Part shown: piece by piece, positions 35,006-43,682 of the stretch
How positions within the stretch are numbered: position 1 is the stretch's first letter
Layout: each line of letters opens with the position of its first letter
From: Bradyrhizobium sp.
Lineage (GTDB): Bacteria > Pseudomonadota > Alphaproteobacteria > Rhizobiales > Xanthobacteraceae
NCBI RefSeq assembly: GCF_028868675.1
Contig: NZ_JAGWUA010000009.1
Span: 1-49,627 of the forward strand
DNA length: 49,627 nt
Direction of reading: 5' to 3'
Notes under the pieces: model-generated
Told to the model about the DNA's origin: nothing
Seen by the model: the letters and a program-made list of their open reading frames with translations, nothing else
The model's database searches: none
Translations under genes and position numbers: made by a program

Positions 35006-36946
35006 ATGCCATTGACGATGGCCGACGGAATAAAGCGCCTTGGGACGCCGATTGCGGCGCTGCTCGGGCTGGCGCTGGTCGCCCTGATCGCGGCCTCCTG
35101 GCTGATCAACCGCGACGCGCTGCGCAACGCCGTGGAGGCCCAGATCCGCGACGTCACCGGGCTCGAGCTCAGCGTCGCCGGCGCGATCGACGTCTCGGTG
35201 CTTCCGGCAAGCTACGTGTCGTTCCACGACGTCGGGCTGAAGGGCAGCGGCAGCGAGCCCGCCCTCCACGTCGACGTGCTCACCGCGAATTTGCGCCTCC
35301 TACCGCTCCTGCTGCAGCGTTTCGAGATTTCCGACCTGTTGCTGCTGCGGCCGCACATCCGCGTCAGCGTGGCGGCCGACGGCCAGAGCAACTGGACGCC
35401 CTTCATCCAGACCATCGCGCGCACGATGAAGCCCGGCGCCGACAACCAGGTCTCGTTTTCCGAGATCAGGGTACAGGACGGCGTGCTGAACTACGACGAC
35501 GCCGCGAGCCACGCCGCAGAGAAGCTCGAGGACATCGACCTGTCGCTGGCCTGGCCCTCGATCTCGCGCTCCTTTGCCGCGACCGGGCAGTTCGACTGGC
35601 GCGGCGAGCGCGTCGACGGCTCGATCAGCTTCTCCGATTTCGTCGCCGCCCTGTCCGGCGACCGCTCCGGACTGAAGGCGCGGCTGGTCAGCGCGCCGCT
35701 CAAGGTCGCCTTCGACGGCAGCGTCGCCAACCGCACCAGCCCGATGATGGAAGGCACGCTCACCGTCGACAGCCCGTCGCTGCGCAACGCCCTGCGCTGG
35801 ACCGGCCAGCCCGCGCCGGGCAGCGGCGGCTTCGGCCGCTTCGCGTTGAAGGCCCGCGCCAACGTCGTCGGCGCCTCGATCGCGCTCACCAACGTCAATG
35901 TCGAGCTCGACGGCAACGTCGCCGAGGGCGTGATGACCTACGCCAACAACGGCCGGCAGACGCTACAGGCGACGCTGGCGGCCGATGCGCTCGACTTCAC
36001 GCCCTACATCTCGACCTTCCGGCTGCTGGCGAGCGGCGCACGCGACTGGAACCGGCAGCTGTTCGACCTCAACGCGCTGCTCGCGACCGACCTCGACATG
36101 CGCCTGTCGGCGGCGCGGCTGACGGTCGGCCCCTCGAAGCTCGGCCGCACCGCGATCGGCGCCAACCTGCGCAACGGCACGCTCGCACTGTCGGTCGGCG
36201 AGGCGCAGGTCTATGGCGGCATCGCCAGGGGCTCGTTCGGCATCGCGCGCTCCGACACCGTCGCCGACGTCAAGGCGCAGCTCCAGTTCACCGACGTCGA
36301 CCTGCAGACCTGCGCATCCGAACTGTTCGGCATCAGCAAGCTGTCCGGCCGCGGCAACATCAACGTGTCCCTGGTCGCCTCCGGCTCGAGCCCGTTCGGT
36401 CTCGCGCAGTCGCTCGACGGCACCGCGACCGTGACGGCGCATGATGGCGCCATCAGCGGCTTCAACGCCGAGCAGCTCCTGAAGCGGCTGGAGCGGCGGC
36501 CGCTGTCGGGCGGCGGCAATTTCCGCAGCGGCTCGACGCCCTACGACAACCTCACCATCGCGATGAAGTTCTCCGACGGGATTGCGACCGCCCAGGACAT
36601 CCACATCGAGGGACCGGCGGCGAAGATCACGCTGACCGGAACCGCCTCGGTGCCGACGCGCGAATACGACATGAAGGGGATCGCGAGCCTGAACGGGACA
36701 GGCGGCTTCGAACTGCCCTTCGTGGTGCAGGGCCCGTGGGACGATCCGCTGATTTTTCCCGATCCGGAAAGCCTGATCCGCCGCTCGCCGGCCTCCGCGC
36801 CGCTGCTCGACGCAGTCAAGGACCGCAAGACCCGCGACGCCGTGCGCTCCGTGCTCGAGCGCTTCACCGGCGGCAAGCCGGCCGCGCCCGACGACGCCGC
36901 CGACAACGCCAGGGACGGCGGCAAGGGCGGCGCCCGGTCGAATTGA
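35006..36946 (+). CDS. AsmA family envelope protein
   Basis: A 646-residue protein (starting at ATG 35018 it would be 642). One N-terminal transmembrane anchor (PIAALLGLALVALIAASWLI) is followed by the AsmA start INRDALRNAVEAQIRDVTGLELSVAGAIDVSVLPASYVSFHDVGL. The rest is a long beta-rich region facing the periplasm, ending in GTGGFELPFVVQGPWDDPLIFPDPESLIRRSP, the conserved AsmA C-terminal block. AsmA-like proteins are thought to carry phospholipids across the envelope. It is a single gene. The Lys/Gly-rich tail after GGKPAAP is low in complexity. Confidence 0.9.
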   Translation: MPLTMADGIKRLGTPIAALLGLALVALIAASWLINRDALRNAVEAQIRDVTGLELSVAGAIDVSVLPASYVSFHDVGLKGSGSEPALHVDVLTANLRLLPLLLQRFEISDLLLLRPHIRVSVAADGQSNWTPFIQTIARTMKPGADNQVSFSEIRVQDGVLNYDDAASHAAEKLEDIDLSLAWPSISRSFAATGQFDWRGERVDGSISFSDFVAALSGDRSGLKARLVSAPLKVAFDGSVANRTSPMMEGTLTVDSPSLRNALRWTGQPAPGSGGFGRFALKARANVVGASIALTNVNVELDGNVAEGVMTYANNGRQTLQATLAADALDFTPYISTFRLLASGARDWNRQLFDLNALLATDLDMRLSAARLTVGPSKLGRTAIGANLRNGTLALSVGEAQVYGGIARGSFGIARSDTVADVKAQLQFTDVDLQTCASELFGISKLSGRGNINVSLVASGSSPFGLAQSLDGTATVTAHDGAISGFNAEQLLKRLERRPLSGGGNFRSGSTPYDNLTIAMKFSDGIATAQDIHIEGPAAKITLTGTASVPTREYDMKGIASLNGTGGFELPFVVQGPWDDPLIFPDPESLIRRSPASAPLLDAVKDRKTRDAVRSVLERFTGGKPAAPDDAADNARDGGKGGARSN

Positions 36947-37095
36947 TCCAGCCTCTCGATGAAAGCGAATCGAGCGGGGCGGATTGATGCGCCGATCGAG
37001 TGAAATTCACGATTCGCGCATGCGCCACGCCCCTCGAAACGCGCGACCTAGGTCTGCCAAGATGCCGCTAGATTGCGCTACCATCCTGCGCTAGT

Positions 37096-37117
37096 GTTTT
37101 ATCCAACCGGTTAAAAC
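37096..37117 (+). promoter_or_regulatory. Candidate LacI-type operator before the sugar importer
   Basis: GTTTTATCCAACCGGTTAAAAC is a near-palindrome with a perfect AACCGGTT core, ending 25 bases before the binding-protein start codon. LacI-family operators of alphaproteobacterial sugar operons often have such a CG-centred core. No LacI gene lies in the window, so the regulator would be encoded elsewhere. Confidence 0.45.
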
Positions 37118-37141
37118 ACCGGCGGTTTCAGGGAGAAAAAC

Positions 37142-38527
37142 GTGAGATCCAAGGCTATTGGCGCACTTTCGCTTGCGGTCGCTGCAGTCGGGCTGTTTGC
37201 CGCCGCGGCACCCGCTCTTGCCCAGCAGAAGACCATCACGGTCTGGTGGGGCAAGGGATTTTACAAGTCCGAAGACGACGCGCTGCTCGACACGATCAAG
37301 AAGTTCGAAGCCAAGACCGGCATCAAGGTCGAGCTGTCGCAATACGCCATCCAGGACATGATTCCGAAGACGGTGGCGGCGCTCGATTCCGGCACGGTAC
37401 CCGATGTCGCCTATTCCGACACGTACGACGTCCAGGCGCAGGGCAAGTGGGCCTATGAGGGCAAGCTCGAGGACCTTTCGGACGTCATGACGCCGATTCA
37501 GGACCGGTTCGCGCCGAACACGCTGGAGGCGTCGAAGCTCTACGACAACGTCGCGAAGAAGAAGGCCTATTACGGCTTCCCGCTGAAGCAGCAGAGCATG
37601 CACGTCAACATCTGGAGCGACATGCTGGGGAAGGCGGGCTTCAAGCAGAGCGACATCCCGAACGACTGGAACGGCTATTGGACCTTCTGGTGCGACAAGG
37701 TGCAGCCGGCGATCCGTAAAGCCACCGGCCAGCGCATCTACGCGGTCGGCCAGCCGATGGGCGTGGAATCCACCGACTCCTTCCAGTCCTTCTACACCTT
37801 CATGGACGCCTACCACGTCAAGCTGGTCGACGACGACGGCAAGCTCCTGGTCGACGATCCCAAGGTGCGCGACGGGCTGATCCACGCACTGAAGGATTAT
37901 ACCGACACCTACATCAAGGGCTGCACGCCGCCCTCCTCCACGACCTGGAAGGATCCGGACAACAACGTCGCCTTCCACAACAAGACGATCGTGATGACCC
38001 ACAACTTCACCATCTCGATCGCGGCGAAGTGGTACGAGGACTCGACCAACCAGGCGCTGACGCCCGAACAGCGCGCCGCCGGCAAGAAGGCCTATGAGGA
38101 GGACATCATCACCGCGTCCTTCCCGAAGGCACCCGACGGCTCGACCATCCGGTATCGCTCCGACGTCAAGACCGGGCTGATCTTCGCCAACGCCAAGAAC
38201 AAGGCGGAAGGCAAGCAGTTCATCAGCTTCCTGCTGCAGGAGGAGAACGTCCGTCCCTATATCGAGGGCGCACTCGGCCGCTGGTTCCCGGTGACGAAGG
38301 AAAGCCAGGCGAGCCCGTTCTGGCAGGCCGACAAGCACCGCAAGGCGGTCTACAATCAGTTCATGGGCGGCACCGCGCCGTTCGACTTCACCAAGAACTG
38401 GAAGTTCACGATCCTGAACAACGAGAACGTCTGGGCCAAGGCCATGAACCGGGTGGTGAGCGAGAAGGTCCCGGTCGACAAGGCGGTCGACGAACTGATC
38501 GCCCGCCTCAAGCAGGTCGCGGGCTAG
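37142..38527 (+). CDS. Sugar ABC transporter substrate-binding protein (family 1)
   Basis: A 461-residue periplasmic binding protein. Start is GTG 37142 after AGGGAG. A signal peptide (MRSKAIGALSLAVAAVGLFA to PALA) precedes the mature QQKTITVWWGKGFYKSEDDALL. The pattern KKFEAKTGIKVELSQY, AALDSGTVPDVAYSD and FISFLLQEENVRPYIEGALGRWFPV is typical of the CUT1 carbohydrate-binding family. Cys are few; the ligand is unknown. It is followed by two permease genes after a 155-base repeat. No ATPase of the CUT1 type is in the window, so the importer probably borrows one. Confidence 0.92.
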   Translation: MRSKAIGALSLAVAAVGLFAAAAPALAQQKTITVWWGKGFYKSEDDALLDTIKKFEAKTGIKVELSQYAIQDMIPKTVAALDSGTVPDVAYSDTYDVQAQGKWAYEGKLEDLSDVMTPIQDRFAPNTLEASKLYDNVAKKKAYYGFPLKQQSMHVNIWSDMLGKAGFKQSDIPNDWNGYWTFWCDKVQPAIRKATGQRIYAVGQPMGVESTDSFQSFYTFMDAYHVKLVDDDGKLLVDDPKVRDGLIHALKDYTDTYIKGCTPPSSTTWKDPDNNVAFHNKTIVMTHNFTISIAAKWYEDSTNQALTPEQRAAGKKAYEEDIITASFPKAPDGSTIRYRSDVKTGLIFANAKNKAEGKQFISFLLQEENVRPYIEGALGRWFPVTKESQASPFWQADKHRKAVYNQFMGGTAPFDFTKNWKFTILNNENVWAKAMNRVVSEKVPVDKAVDELIARLKQVAG

Positions 38528-38540
38528 GCCAGGATGCACC

Positions 38541-38661
38541 GTCGTCCCCGCGAAAGCGGGGACCCATGAACCGTATCGCTTGTTGTGGGAAAGGCTGCCC
38601 GACGCCTTTCACGCAATAACCGCGGCCGGTGAATATGGGTCCCGGCGTTCGCCGGGACGAC
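38541..38661. repeat. Palindromic intergenic repeat, second copy of the GTCGTCCC family
   Basis: GTCGTCCCCGCGAAAGCGGGGAC (a hairpin) starts the element and CCCGGCGTTCGCCGGGACGAC ends it. It shares ends and the TATGGGTCCC segment with the copy at 4093-4228. It separates the binding-protein gene from the permease genes and might lower permease expression. Confidence 0.8.
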
Positions 38662-38682
38662 GCCACGGTGTAGGATACGCAT

Positions 38683-39555
38683 ATGGCGATCACGCTTTCT
38701 GGCGATCATGCGATGCCTGCGCCGCCGCTGTCGGCGCGGCTGACGCCGCCGCAGGTCTGGGGCATCGTGCTGCTCGCGCCCTATATGCTGGTGTTCCTCG
38801 CCTTCGTCGTCTATCCCGTCGGCTACGGGCTGTGGCTGGCGCGCCAGCCGGCAAGCTATGTCGCGCTCTACAACGACCCGATCTTCGCGCGCGCCGCCGT
38901 CAACACGCTGATCTTCCTGGTCGTCGGCATCAACGTCAAGATGCTGATCGCGCTGTTCCTGTCCGGCTTCTTCATCCAGCAGCGCACCTGGATCAAATGG
39001 CTCTCGGTGCTGTTCATCCTGCCCTGGGCGGTGCCCTCGATCCCGACCATCCTGTCGGTCCGCTTCATGCTCAATCCCGAATGGGGCATGGTCAACCAGA
39101 TCATCTTCAAGTTCACCGGCGATGACGGCCCGAACTGGCTGAATGACCCGACCGTGGCGCTCGCCATGGCGATCGGCGTGCACATCTGGAAATCGCTGCC
39201 GTTCTGGACGCTGATCCTGATCACCGGGCGGCTCGCCATCTCGCACGATTTGTTCGAGGCGGCCGAGGTGGACGGTGCGAGCTGGTGGCAGAAGTTCCGC
39301 TACATCACCTGGCCGTCGATGCAGACGCTCTACGTCACCTGCACGCTGCTCTCGATGATCTGGACGCTCGGCGACTTCAACAGCGTCTACCTCCTGACCG
39401 GCGGCGGGCCCGCCGACCTCACCCACGTGCTGTCGACGCTCGGCATCCGCTACCTCCGGCTCGACCAGCTCTCGCTCGCGATGGCCTCCATCGTCTGCGC
39501 GATGCCGCTGGTGCTGCCGCTCGTCTACTTCATGATGAAACGGCTGTCGCGATGA
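38683..39555 (+). CDS. Sugar ABC transporter permease (MalF-like)
   Basis: A 290-residue, six-helix inner-membrane permease. AGGA lies seven bases before ATG 38683. The N-terminal VWGIVLLAPYMLVFLAFVVYPVGYGLWLA is the usual first helix. The ATPase-contact EAA loop is LFEAAEVDGASWWQKFRYITWPSM. The mid-region ISLTILSVRFMLNPEWG-type segment (here ILSVRFMLNPEWGMVNQ) is typical of MalF/UgpA proteins. It overlaps the next permease by four bases (ATGA) and so is coupled to it. Confidence 0.92.
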   Translation: MAITLSGDHAMPAPPLSARLTPPQVWGIVLLAPYMLVFLAFVVYPVGYGLWLARQPASYVALYNDPIFARAAVNTLIFLVVGINVKMLIALFLSGFFIQQRTWIKWLSVLFILPWAVPSIPTILSVRFMLNPEWGMVNQIIFKFTGDDGPNWLNDPTVALAMAIGVHIWKSLPFWTLILITGRLAISHDLFEAAEVDGASWWQKFRYITWPSMQTLYVTCTLLSMIWTLGDFNSVYLLTGGGPADLTHVLSTLGIRYLRLDQLSLAMASIVCAMPLVLPLVYFMMKRLSR

Positions 39556-40403
39556 AGCTCCCCACCTTACGCGACGTCGCGACCGAGGCGCGGCTGCTGC
39601 TGATCGGCATTCCCGTGTTCATCTGGACCATGGTGCCGATCTATCACATGTTCCTGTTCGCGATCTCGCCGAAGGAGGACGCGTTCTCCGGCAGGATGTG
39701 GCCGGAGCATCCGACGCTGCACAACTTCTCGATCGTGTTCAACGAGCAGCATTATTTCCTGCGCGACTTCTACGTCCAGTTCTGGAACTCGGTGGTGATC
39801 GCGGTCGCGGTCGGCGCGCTGACGCTGTTCGTGGCGACGGCAGCCGCCTTCTCGATCTCGCGGCTGCGCGTGCCCGGCGGGCGCGCGGTGATGAATCTCG
39901 CGCTGTTCACCTATTTCATTCCGGCCGCATTCCTCGCCGTGCCGATGTACCGGACCATGGGCAATTACGGCCTGCTCAACAATCACTGGTCGCTGATCCT
40001 CGCCATGGTGACGATCGCCTCGCCCTACGCGATCTGGGTCCTGAAGCAGGCCTCCGACAAGCTGCCGGTCGAGCTCGACGAGGCCGCCGTGATGGATGGC
40101 GCCACCACCTTGCAGATCTTCCGCCTGGTCTATCTGCCCTTGATGATGCCCTCGCTGGTCGCGATCGGCACCTACGCGGTGCTGCTCGCCTGGAACGAAT
40201 ATCTCTACGCGTTCCTGCTGCTGTCCAACGACAAGGAGATCACGCTCCCCGTCGCGCTCGGCAACTTCCTCGCCGCCGACGATTCGCCGTGGGAGCTGTT
40301 GATGACCACGGGCTTCATCTACGCGCTGCCGCCGGCCGCGATCTACTACGCCTTCCGCCGCTACATGGTGGGCGGGCTCACGGCGGGCGCGGTGAAGTCG
40401 TGA
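39552..40403 (+). CDS. Sugar ABC transporter permease (MalG-like)
   Basis: A 283-residue permease starting at ATG 39552 in the ATGA overlap; the 372-aa track ORF wrongly extends upstream inside the first permease. The EAA motif is PVELDEAAVMDGATTLQIFRLVYLPLM, followed by PSLVAIGTYAVLLAWNEYLYAFLL, both standard for MalG/UgpE. MalF- and MalG-like subunits form the channel of a carbohydrate importer with the binding protein at 37142. It converges on potI with only seven bases between the stops. Confidence 0.93.
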   Translation: MKLPTLRDVATEARLLLIGIPVFIWTMVPIYHMFLFAISPKEDAFSGRMWPEHPTLHNFSIVFNEQHYFLRDFYVQFWNSVVIAVAVGALTLFVATAAAFSISRLRVPGGRAVMNLALFTYFIPAAFLAVPMYRTMGNYGLLNNHWSLILAMVTIASPYAIWVLKQASDKLPVELDEAAVMDGATTLQIFRLVYLPLMMPSLVAIGTYAVLLAWNEYLYAFLLLSNDKEITLPVALGNFLAADDSPWELLMTTGFIYALPPAAIYYAFRRYMVGGLTAGAVKS

Positions 40404-40410
40404 GCTGCGC

Positions 40411-41223
40411 CTAGAGCGGAGCGGCGCTCTCGCCTTGCGTGCTCGACAGCTTCGAGGCCAGGGAGGCGACGATGATCACCACCGCGATGAGAGCGATCAC
40501 CAGCGTGCAGATCGCGTTGATCTCGGGCTTCACGCCAAGCCGCACCTCGGAATAGATGCGGATCGGCAGCGTCGCGGATCCCGGGCCGGTGGTGAAGCTC
40601 GCGATCACGAGATCGTCGAGCGACAGCGTGAAGGCGAGCATCCAGCCGGCGGCGATCGCCGGCGCGATCAGCGGCAGCGTGACGGCGAGGAAGGCGCGGA
40701 CCGGATCGCAGCCGAGGTCCATCGCGGCCTCCTCGAGGCTCCTGTCGAGCGAGCCGAGGCGCGACTGCACCACCACCGCGACGAAGCACATCGTCAGCGT
40801 CGTGTGCGCGATCGTCACCGTCCAGAAGCCGCGCTCGGCGTTCAGCGCCACGAACAGCAGGAGAAGCGATAGCCCCGTGATCACCTCCGGCATCACCAGC
40901 GGCGCATACAGCATGCCCGAAAACAGCGTGCGGCCGGCAAAGCGCCCGCCGCGCGAGAGCGCAACGGCCGCGAGCGTCCCCAGCAGCGTCGCGATGCTCG
41001 CCGAGCACACCGCGACCCGCAGGCTCATCCAGGCCGCCTCGATCATGGCGCGATCGTTGAAGAACTCATGGTACCAGCGCAGCGACCAGCCGCCCCACAC
41101 TGTCACCAGGCGCGAGGCGTTGAAGGAGTAGATCACCAGGATGATTATCGGCAGATAGAGGAAGGCGAGGCCCAGCGCCAGCGAGACGACGTTGAAGTTG
41201 GAGAGGCGGCCGATCCTGCGCAT
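40411..41223 (-). CDS. potI: Putrescine/polyamine ABC transporter permease PotI
   Basis: A 270-residue permease, last gene of the leftward potGHI operon. Start is ATG 41223 (MRRIGRLSNFNVVSLALGLA), five bases after the potH stop, with TAAAGG upstream. PotI signs are FLYLPIIILVIYSFNASRLVTVWGGWSLRWYHEFFND and the EAA loop DRSLEEAAMDLGCDPVRAFLAVTLPLIAPAI. The track ORF extends further upstream but out of the real gene. It imports polyamines together with PotG and PotH. Confidence 0.92.
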   Translation of the reverse strand: MRRIGRLSNFNVVSLALGLAFLYLPIIILVIYSFNASRLVTVWGGWSLRWYHEFFNDRAMIEAAWMSLRVAVCSASIATLLGTLAAVALSRGGRFAGRTLFSGMLYAPLVMPEVITGLSLLLLFVALNAERGFWTVTIAHTTLTMCFVAVVVQSRLGSLDRSLEEAAMDLGCDPVRAFLAVTLPLIAPAIAAGWMLAFTLSLDDLVIASFTTGPGSATLPIRIYSEVRLGVKPEINAICTLVIALIAVVIIVASLASKLSSTQGESAAPL

Positions 41224-41228
41224 GGCCT

Positions 41229-42143
41229 TTAGCGCCCCTGTTCCAGTTGGCGGCGCTGCAGCCGGTCGTAGAGCAGGAGCGGCGCCAGCAGCACGACCAG
41301 CAGCACGATCGCCGCCGCGGAGGCCACCGGCCAGTCCTTGTTGGTGAAGAACTCGAGCCACAGGGTCTGGCCGATCATCAGCGAATTGGAGCCGGCCAGC
41401 AGATCGGGGATCACGAACTCGCCGACGATCGGAATGAAGCAGAGCAGCGCACCGGCGCCGACGCCCGGCAGCGACAGCGGAAAGGTGACGAGCCAGAACA
41501 CCTGCCAGGGCGGCGCGCCGAGATCGGCGGCGGCCTCCTCCAGCGCCGGCTCCATCTTCGCGAGCGTCGCGTAGAGCGGCAGGATTATGAACGGCAGATA
41601 GGAATAGACGATGCCGAGATACATCGCGCTGTCGGTGGAGAGCCAGACCACCGGCCGGCTCACGATGTGCAGCGCGAGCAGGATCTGGTTCAGCAGGCCG
41701 TCATGCTGCAAGATGTTGATCCAGGCGTAGATGCGGATCAGGAACGAGGTCCAGAACGGCACGATCACCAGCACCATCGCCACCGCCTGCCAGCGCTTCG
41801 GCAGCCGCGCCATGCCGTAGGCGATGGGGTAGCCGATCAGCAGCAGAATCGCGGTGGCCGTGAGCGAGACATAGAGGCTGCGCACATAGGCGAACACGTA
41901 GAGACTGTCGGAGGCCAGCAGCTTGAAATTGTCGAGCGACAGCGCCGCCAGCGCGGCGCGGACCGCCTGCCAGCCCGCGGTCAGGTCGAACAGCGGCTCG
42001 TAGGGCGGCTGCGCGATCGCCGTCTGCGACAGGCTGATCTTCAGCACGAAGGCGAACGGCACCAGGAAGAACAGCACCATCCAGCCATAGGGCGCGATCG
42101 CAGCGAAGCGCGCAGGCCGGGTGAAGATGCGGCGCGCGCTCAT
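41229..42143 (-). CDS. potH: Putrescine/polyamine ABC transporter permease PotH
   Basis: A 304-residue permease. The start MSARRIFTRPARFAAIAPYGWMVLFFLVPFAFVLKISLSQ followed by PPYEPLFD is a PotH hallmark. The EAA loop is PALEEAAADLGAPPWQVFWLVTFPLSLPG, and GEFVIPDLLAGSNSLMIGQTLW is the conserved PotB/PotH block. ATG 42143 overlaps the potG stop by four bases, giving tight coupling. It sits in the inner membrane. Confidence 0.94.
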   Translation of the reverse strand: MSARRIFTRPARFAAIAPYGWMVLFFLVPFAFVLKISLSQTAIAQPPYEPLFDLTAGWQAVRAALAALSLDNFKLLASDSLYVFAYVRSLYVSLTATAILLLIGYPIAYGMARLPKRWQAVAMVLVIVPFWTSFLIRIYAWINILQHDGLLNQILLALHIVSRPVVWLSTDSAMYLGIVYSYLPFIILPLYATLAKMEPALEEAAADLGAPPWQVFWLVTFPLSLPGVGAGALLCFIPIVGEFVIPDLLAGSNSLMIGQTLWLEFFTNKDWPVASAAAIVLLVVLLAPLLLYDRLQRRQLEQGR

Positions 42144-43327
42144 TGCTCGAGCACCAGGCAGTCGTCGGGCGTGAACCAGGCGACCACGTGCTGGTCGATG
42201 CCGTAGGCGTCGATGTCGATGCGCGCGGTATTGGCCATCGAGGACCGCACCGTTCCGCCGGCGTCGAGCCTGACCTTGTAGGTGGTGGTGCCGCCGAGAT
42301 AGCAGACGTCCGTGACCACGCCGTCCAGCCGGTTGATCGCCGATCCCTGGCCCGCGTCGCTCGCCGGGCCGCGGCGCGAGAGCTTCACCTTCTCGGGACG
42401 GATCGCGATCGACACCTTGGCCTTGTCGAGCGCCCTGTCGGGCGCGGCCACCAGCAACGCCCCGGCGTCGCGAGTCGCGATCGTCAGGCGATGGCCGTCT
42501 TGCGACTGCAGTTCGCCGTCGAACAGGTTGATGTCGCCGACGAACTCCGCGATCCAGCGCGAGCGCGGCGCCTCGTAGAGCTCGCGCGGAGCCGCGACCT
42601 GATCGAGCCGGCCGGCGTCCATCACCCCGATTCTATCAGCCATCGTCATCGCCTCCTCCTGGTCGTGGGTGACGATGATGAAGGTCATGCCGAGCCGGCG
42701 CTGCAGCTCCAGCAGTTCGCCCTGCGTGCTCTCGCGCAGTTTCTTGTCGAGCGCGGCGAGCGGCTCGTCGAGCAGCAGCACTTTTGGGCGGCGGGCGAGC
42801 GAGCGGGCCAGCGCCACGCGCTGCCGCTGGCCGCCGGAAAGCTGGTCCGGCTTGCGCTTCTCCAGCCCCCCGAGCTTGACCAGCGCGACCATCTCCGCCA
42901 CGCGCGCGGCGATATCGGCGCGCGCCATGCCCATGCGCTTCAGGCCGAAGGCGATGTTGTCGCGCACGGACAAATGCGGAAACAGCGCGTAGTTCTGGAA
43001 CATCATGTTGATCGGGCGCTCATGCGGCAGCGTCGGCGCGATGTCGCGCCCGCCGAGCAGGATGCGCCCCGCGTCCGGCGCCTCGAAACCGGCGAGCATG
43101 CGCAACAGCGTCGTCTTGCCGCAGCCGCTGGGGCCCAACAGCGCGAAGAACTCCCCGGCCCTGATGTCGAGCGACACGCCGTCGACGGCGCGAAACCCGC
43201 CGAACGATTTCACCACGCCCTCGATTCGCAGCAGCGGCTCATCCGACGGCGGATACGCGTCCGGCCCGGCCGCGGCAGCGACGGTCCGATCCGCAGACGC
43301 CTCGATGTCGGATAGTTCCTCAGCCAT
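42140..43327 (-). CDS. potG: Polyamine ABC transporter ATP-binding protein PotG
   Basis: A 395-residue ATPase, first gene of potGHI. Walker A is LGPSGCGKTTLLRM, the Q loop FQNYALFPHL, the signature LSGGQRQRVALARSL, and Walker B VLLLDEPLAALD. The C-terminal TOBE region has FVGDINLFDGEL and AIRPEKVKLSRR. The extra ~30 residues at the N-terminus are Ala/Asp-rich. The operon lacks the periplasmic binding protein (PotF) that usually comes first; upstream is a toxin-antitoxin pair on the other strand. Confidence 0.94.
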   Translation of the reverse strand: MAEELSDIEASADRTVAAAAGPDAYPPSDEPLLRIEGVVKSFGGFRAVDGVSLDIRAGEFFALLGPSGCGKTTLLRMLAGFEAPDAGRILLGGRDIAPTLPHERPINMMFQNYALFPHLSVRDNIAFGLKRMGMARADIAARVAEMVALVKLGGLEKRKPDQLSGGQRQRVALARSLARRPKVLLLDEPLAALDKKLRESTQGELLELQRRLGMTFIIVTHDQEEAMTMADRIGVMDAGRLDQVAAPRELYEAPRSRWIAEFVGDINLFDGELQSQDGHRLTIATRDAGALLVAAPDRALDKAKVSIAIRPEKVKLSRRGPASDAGQGSAINRLDGVVTDVCYLGGTTTYKVRLDAGGTVRSSMANTARIDIDAYGIDQHVVAWFTPDDCLVLEQ

Positions 43328-43439
43328 GGTCCCCGCCGGCTCCGAAAATGCAGCCGCACGCTAGCGGCGGATCGATCCCGGCTCAACCGGTTCGAGCCGA
43401 ACCCTGCAAGATCTCCCTTCATATCCAGCCCGACCGACC

Positions 43440-43451
43440 TATAATTACTGT
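43440..43451 (+). promoter_or_regulatory. -10 element of the toxin-antitoxin operon
   Basis: TATAAT (43440-43445) ends six bases before the antitoxin ATG (43452), so transcription should begin at or next to the start codon and the mRNA be leaderless. A -35 is not clear (TTCATA region). The ATAATTACTGTAT around it is partly palindromic and may be the antitoxin operator. Confidence 0.5.
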
Positions 43452-43682
43452 ATGACCAAGCTGCTGGATCAGGCTCTTGAGATCGCGCGCAGCCTTCCCG
43501 CGGAGGCGCAGGACGATATTGCCCGTATCGTTCTTCAGCTTGCCGGTGGTGAGGCGTCATCGCCCGTGAAACTGTCGGATGATGAACGATCGGCGATCGC
43601 GACATCGAAGGCGGCTGCCGCACGCGGCGAATTTGCAACGGACGCACAGGTTCGCGCGACCTGGGCGAAGCACGGGCTGTGA
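43452..43682 (+). CDS. Type II antitoxin
   Basis: A 76-residue acidic protein that precedes a ParE/RelE-type toxin with a GTGA overlap. The N-terminal LLDQALEIARSLPAEAQDDIARIVLQL is a helical dimer or DNA-binding segment, and the C-terminal SDDERSAIATSKAAAARGEFATDAQVRATWAKHGL is the toxin-wrapping tail found in this antitoxin family. It should neutralise the toxin and repress the operon. There is no SD, which agrees with a leaderless start. Confidence 0.85.
   Translation: MTKLLDQALEIARSLPAEAQDDIARIVLQLAGGEASSPVKLSDDERSAIATSKAAAARGEFATDAQVRATWAKHGL

Noticed and set aside
39285-39551. N-terminal extension of the MalG-like permease
   Set aside because: It lies inside the first permease in another frame; ATG 39552 in the ATGA overlap is the proper start.
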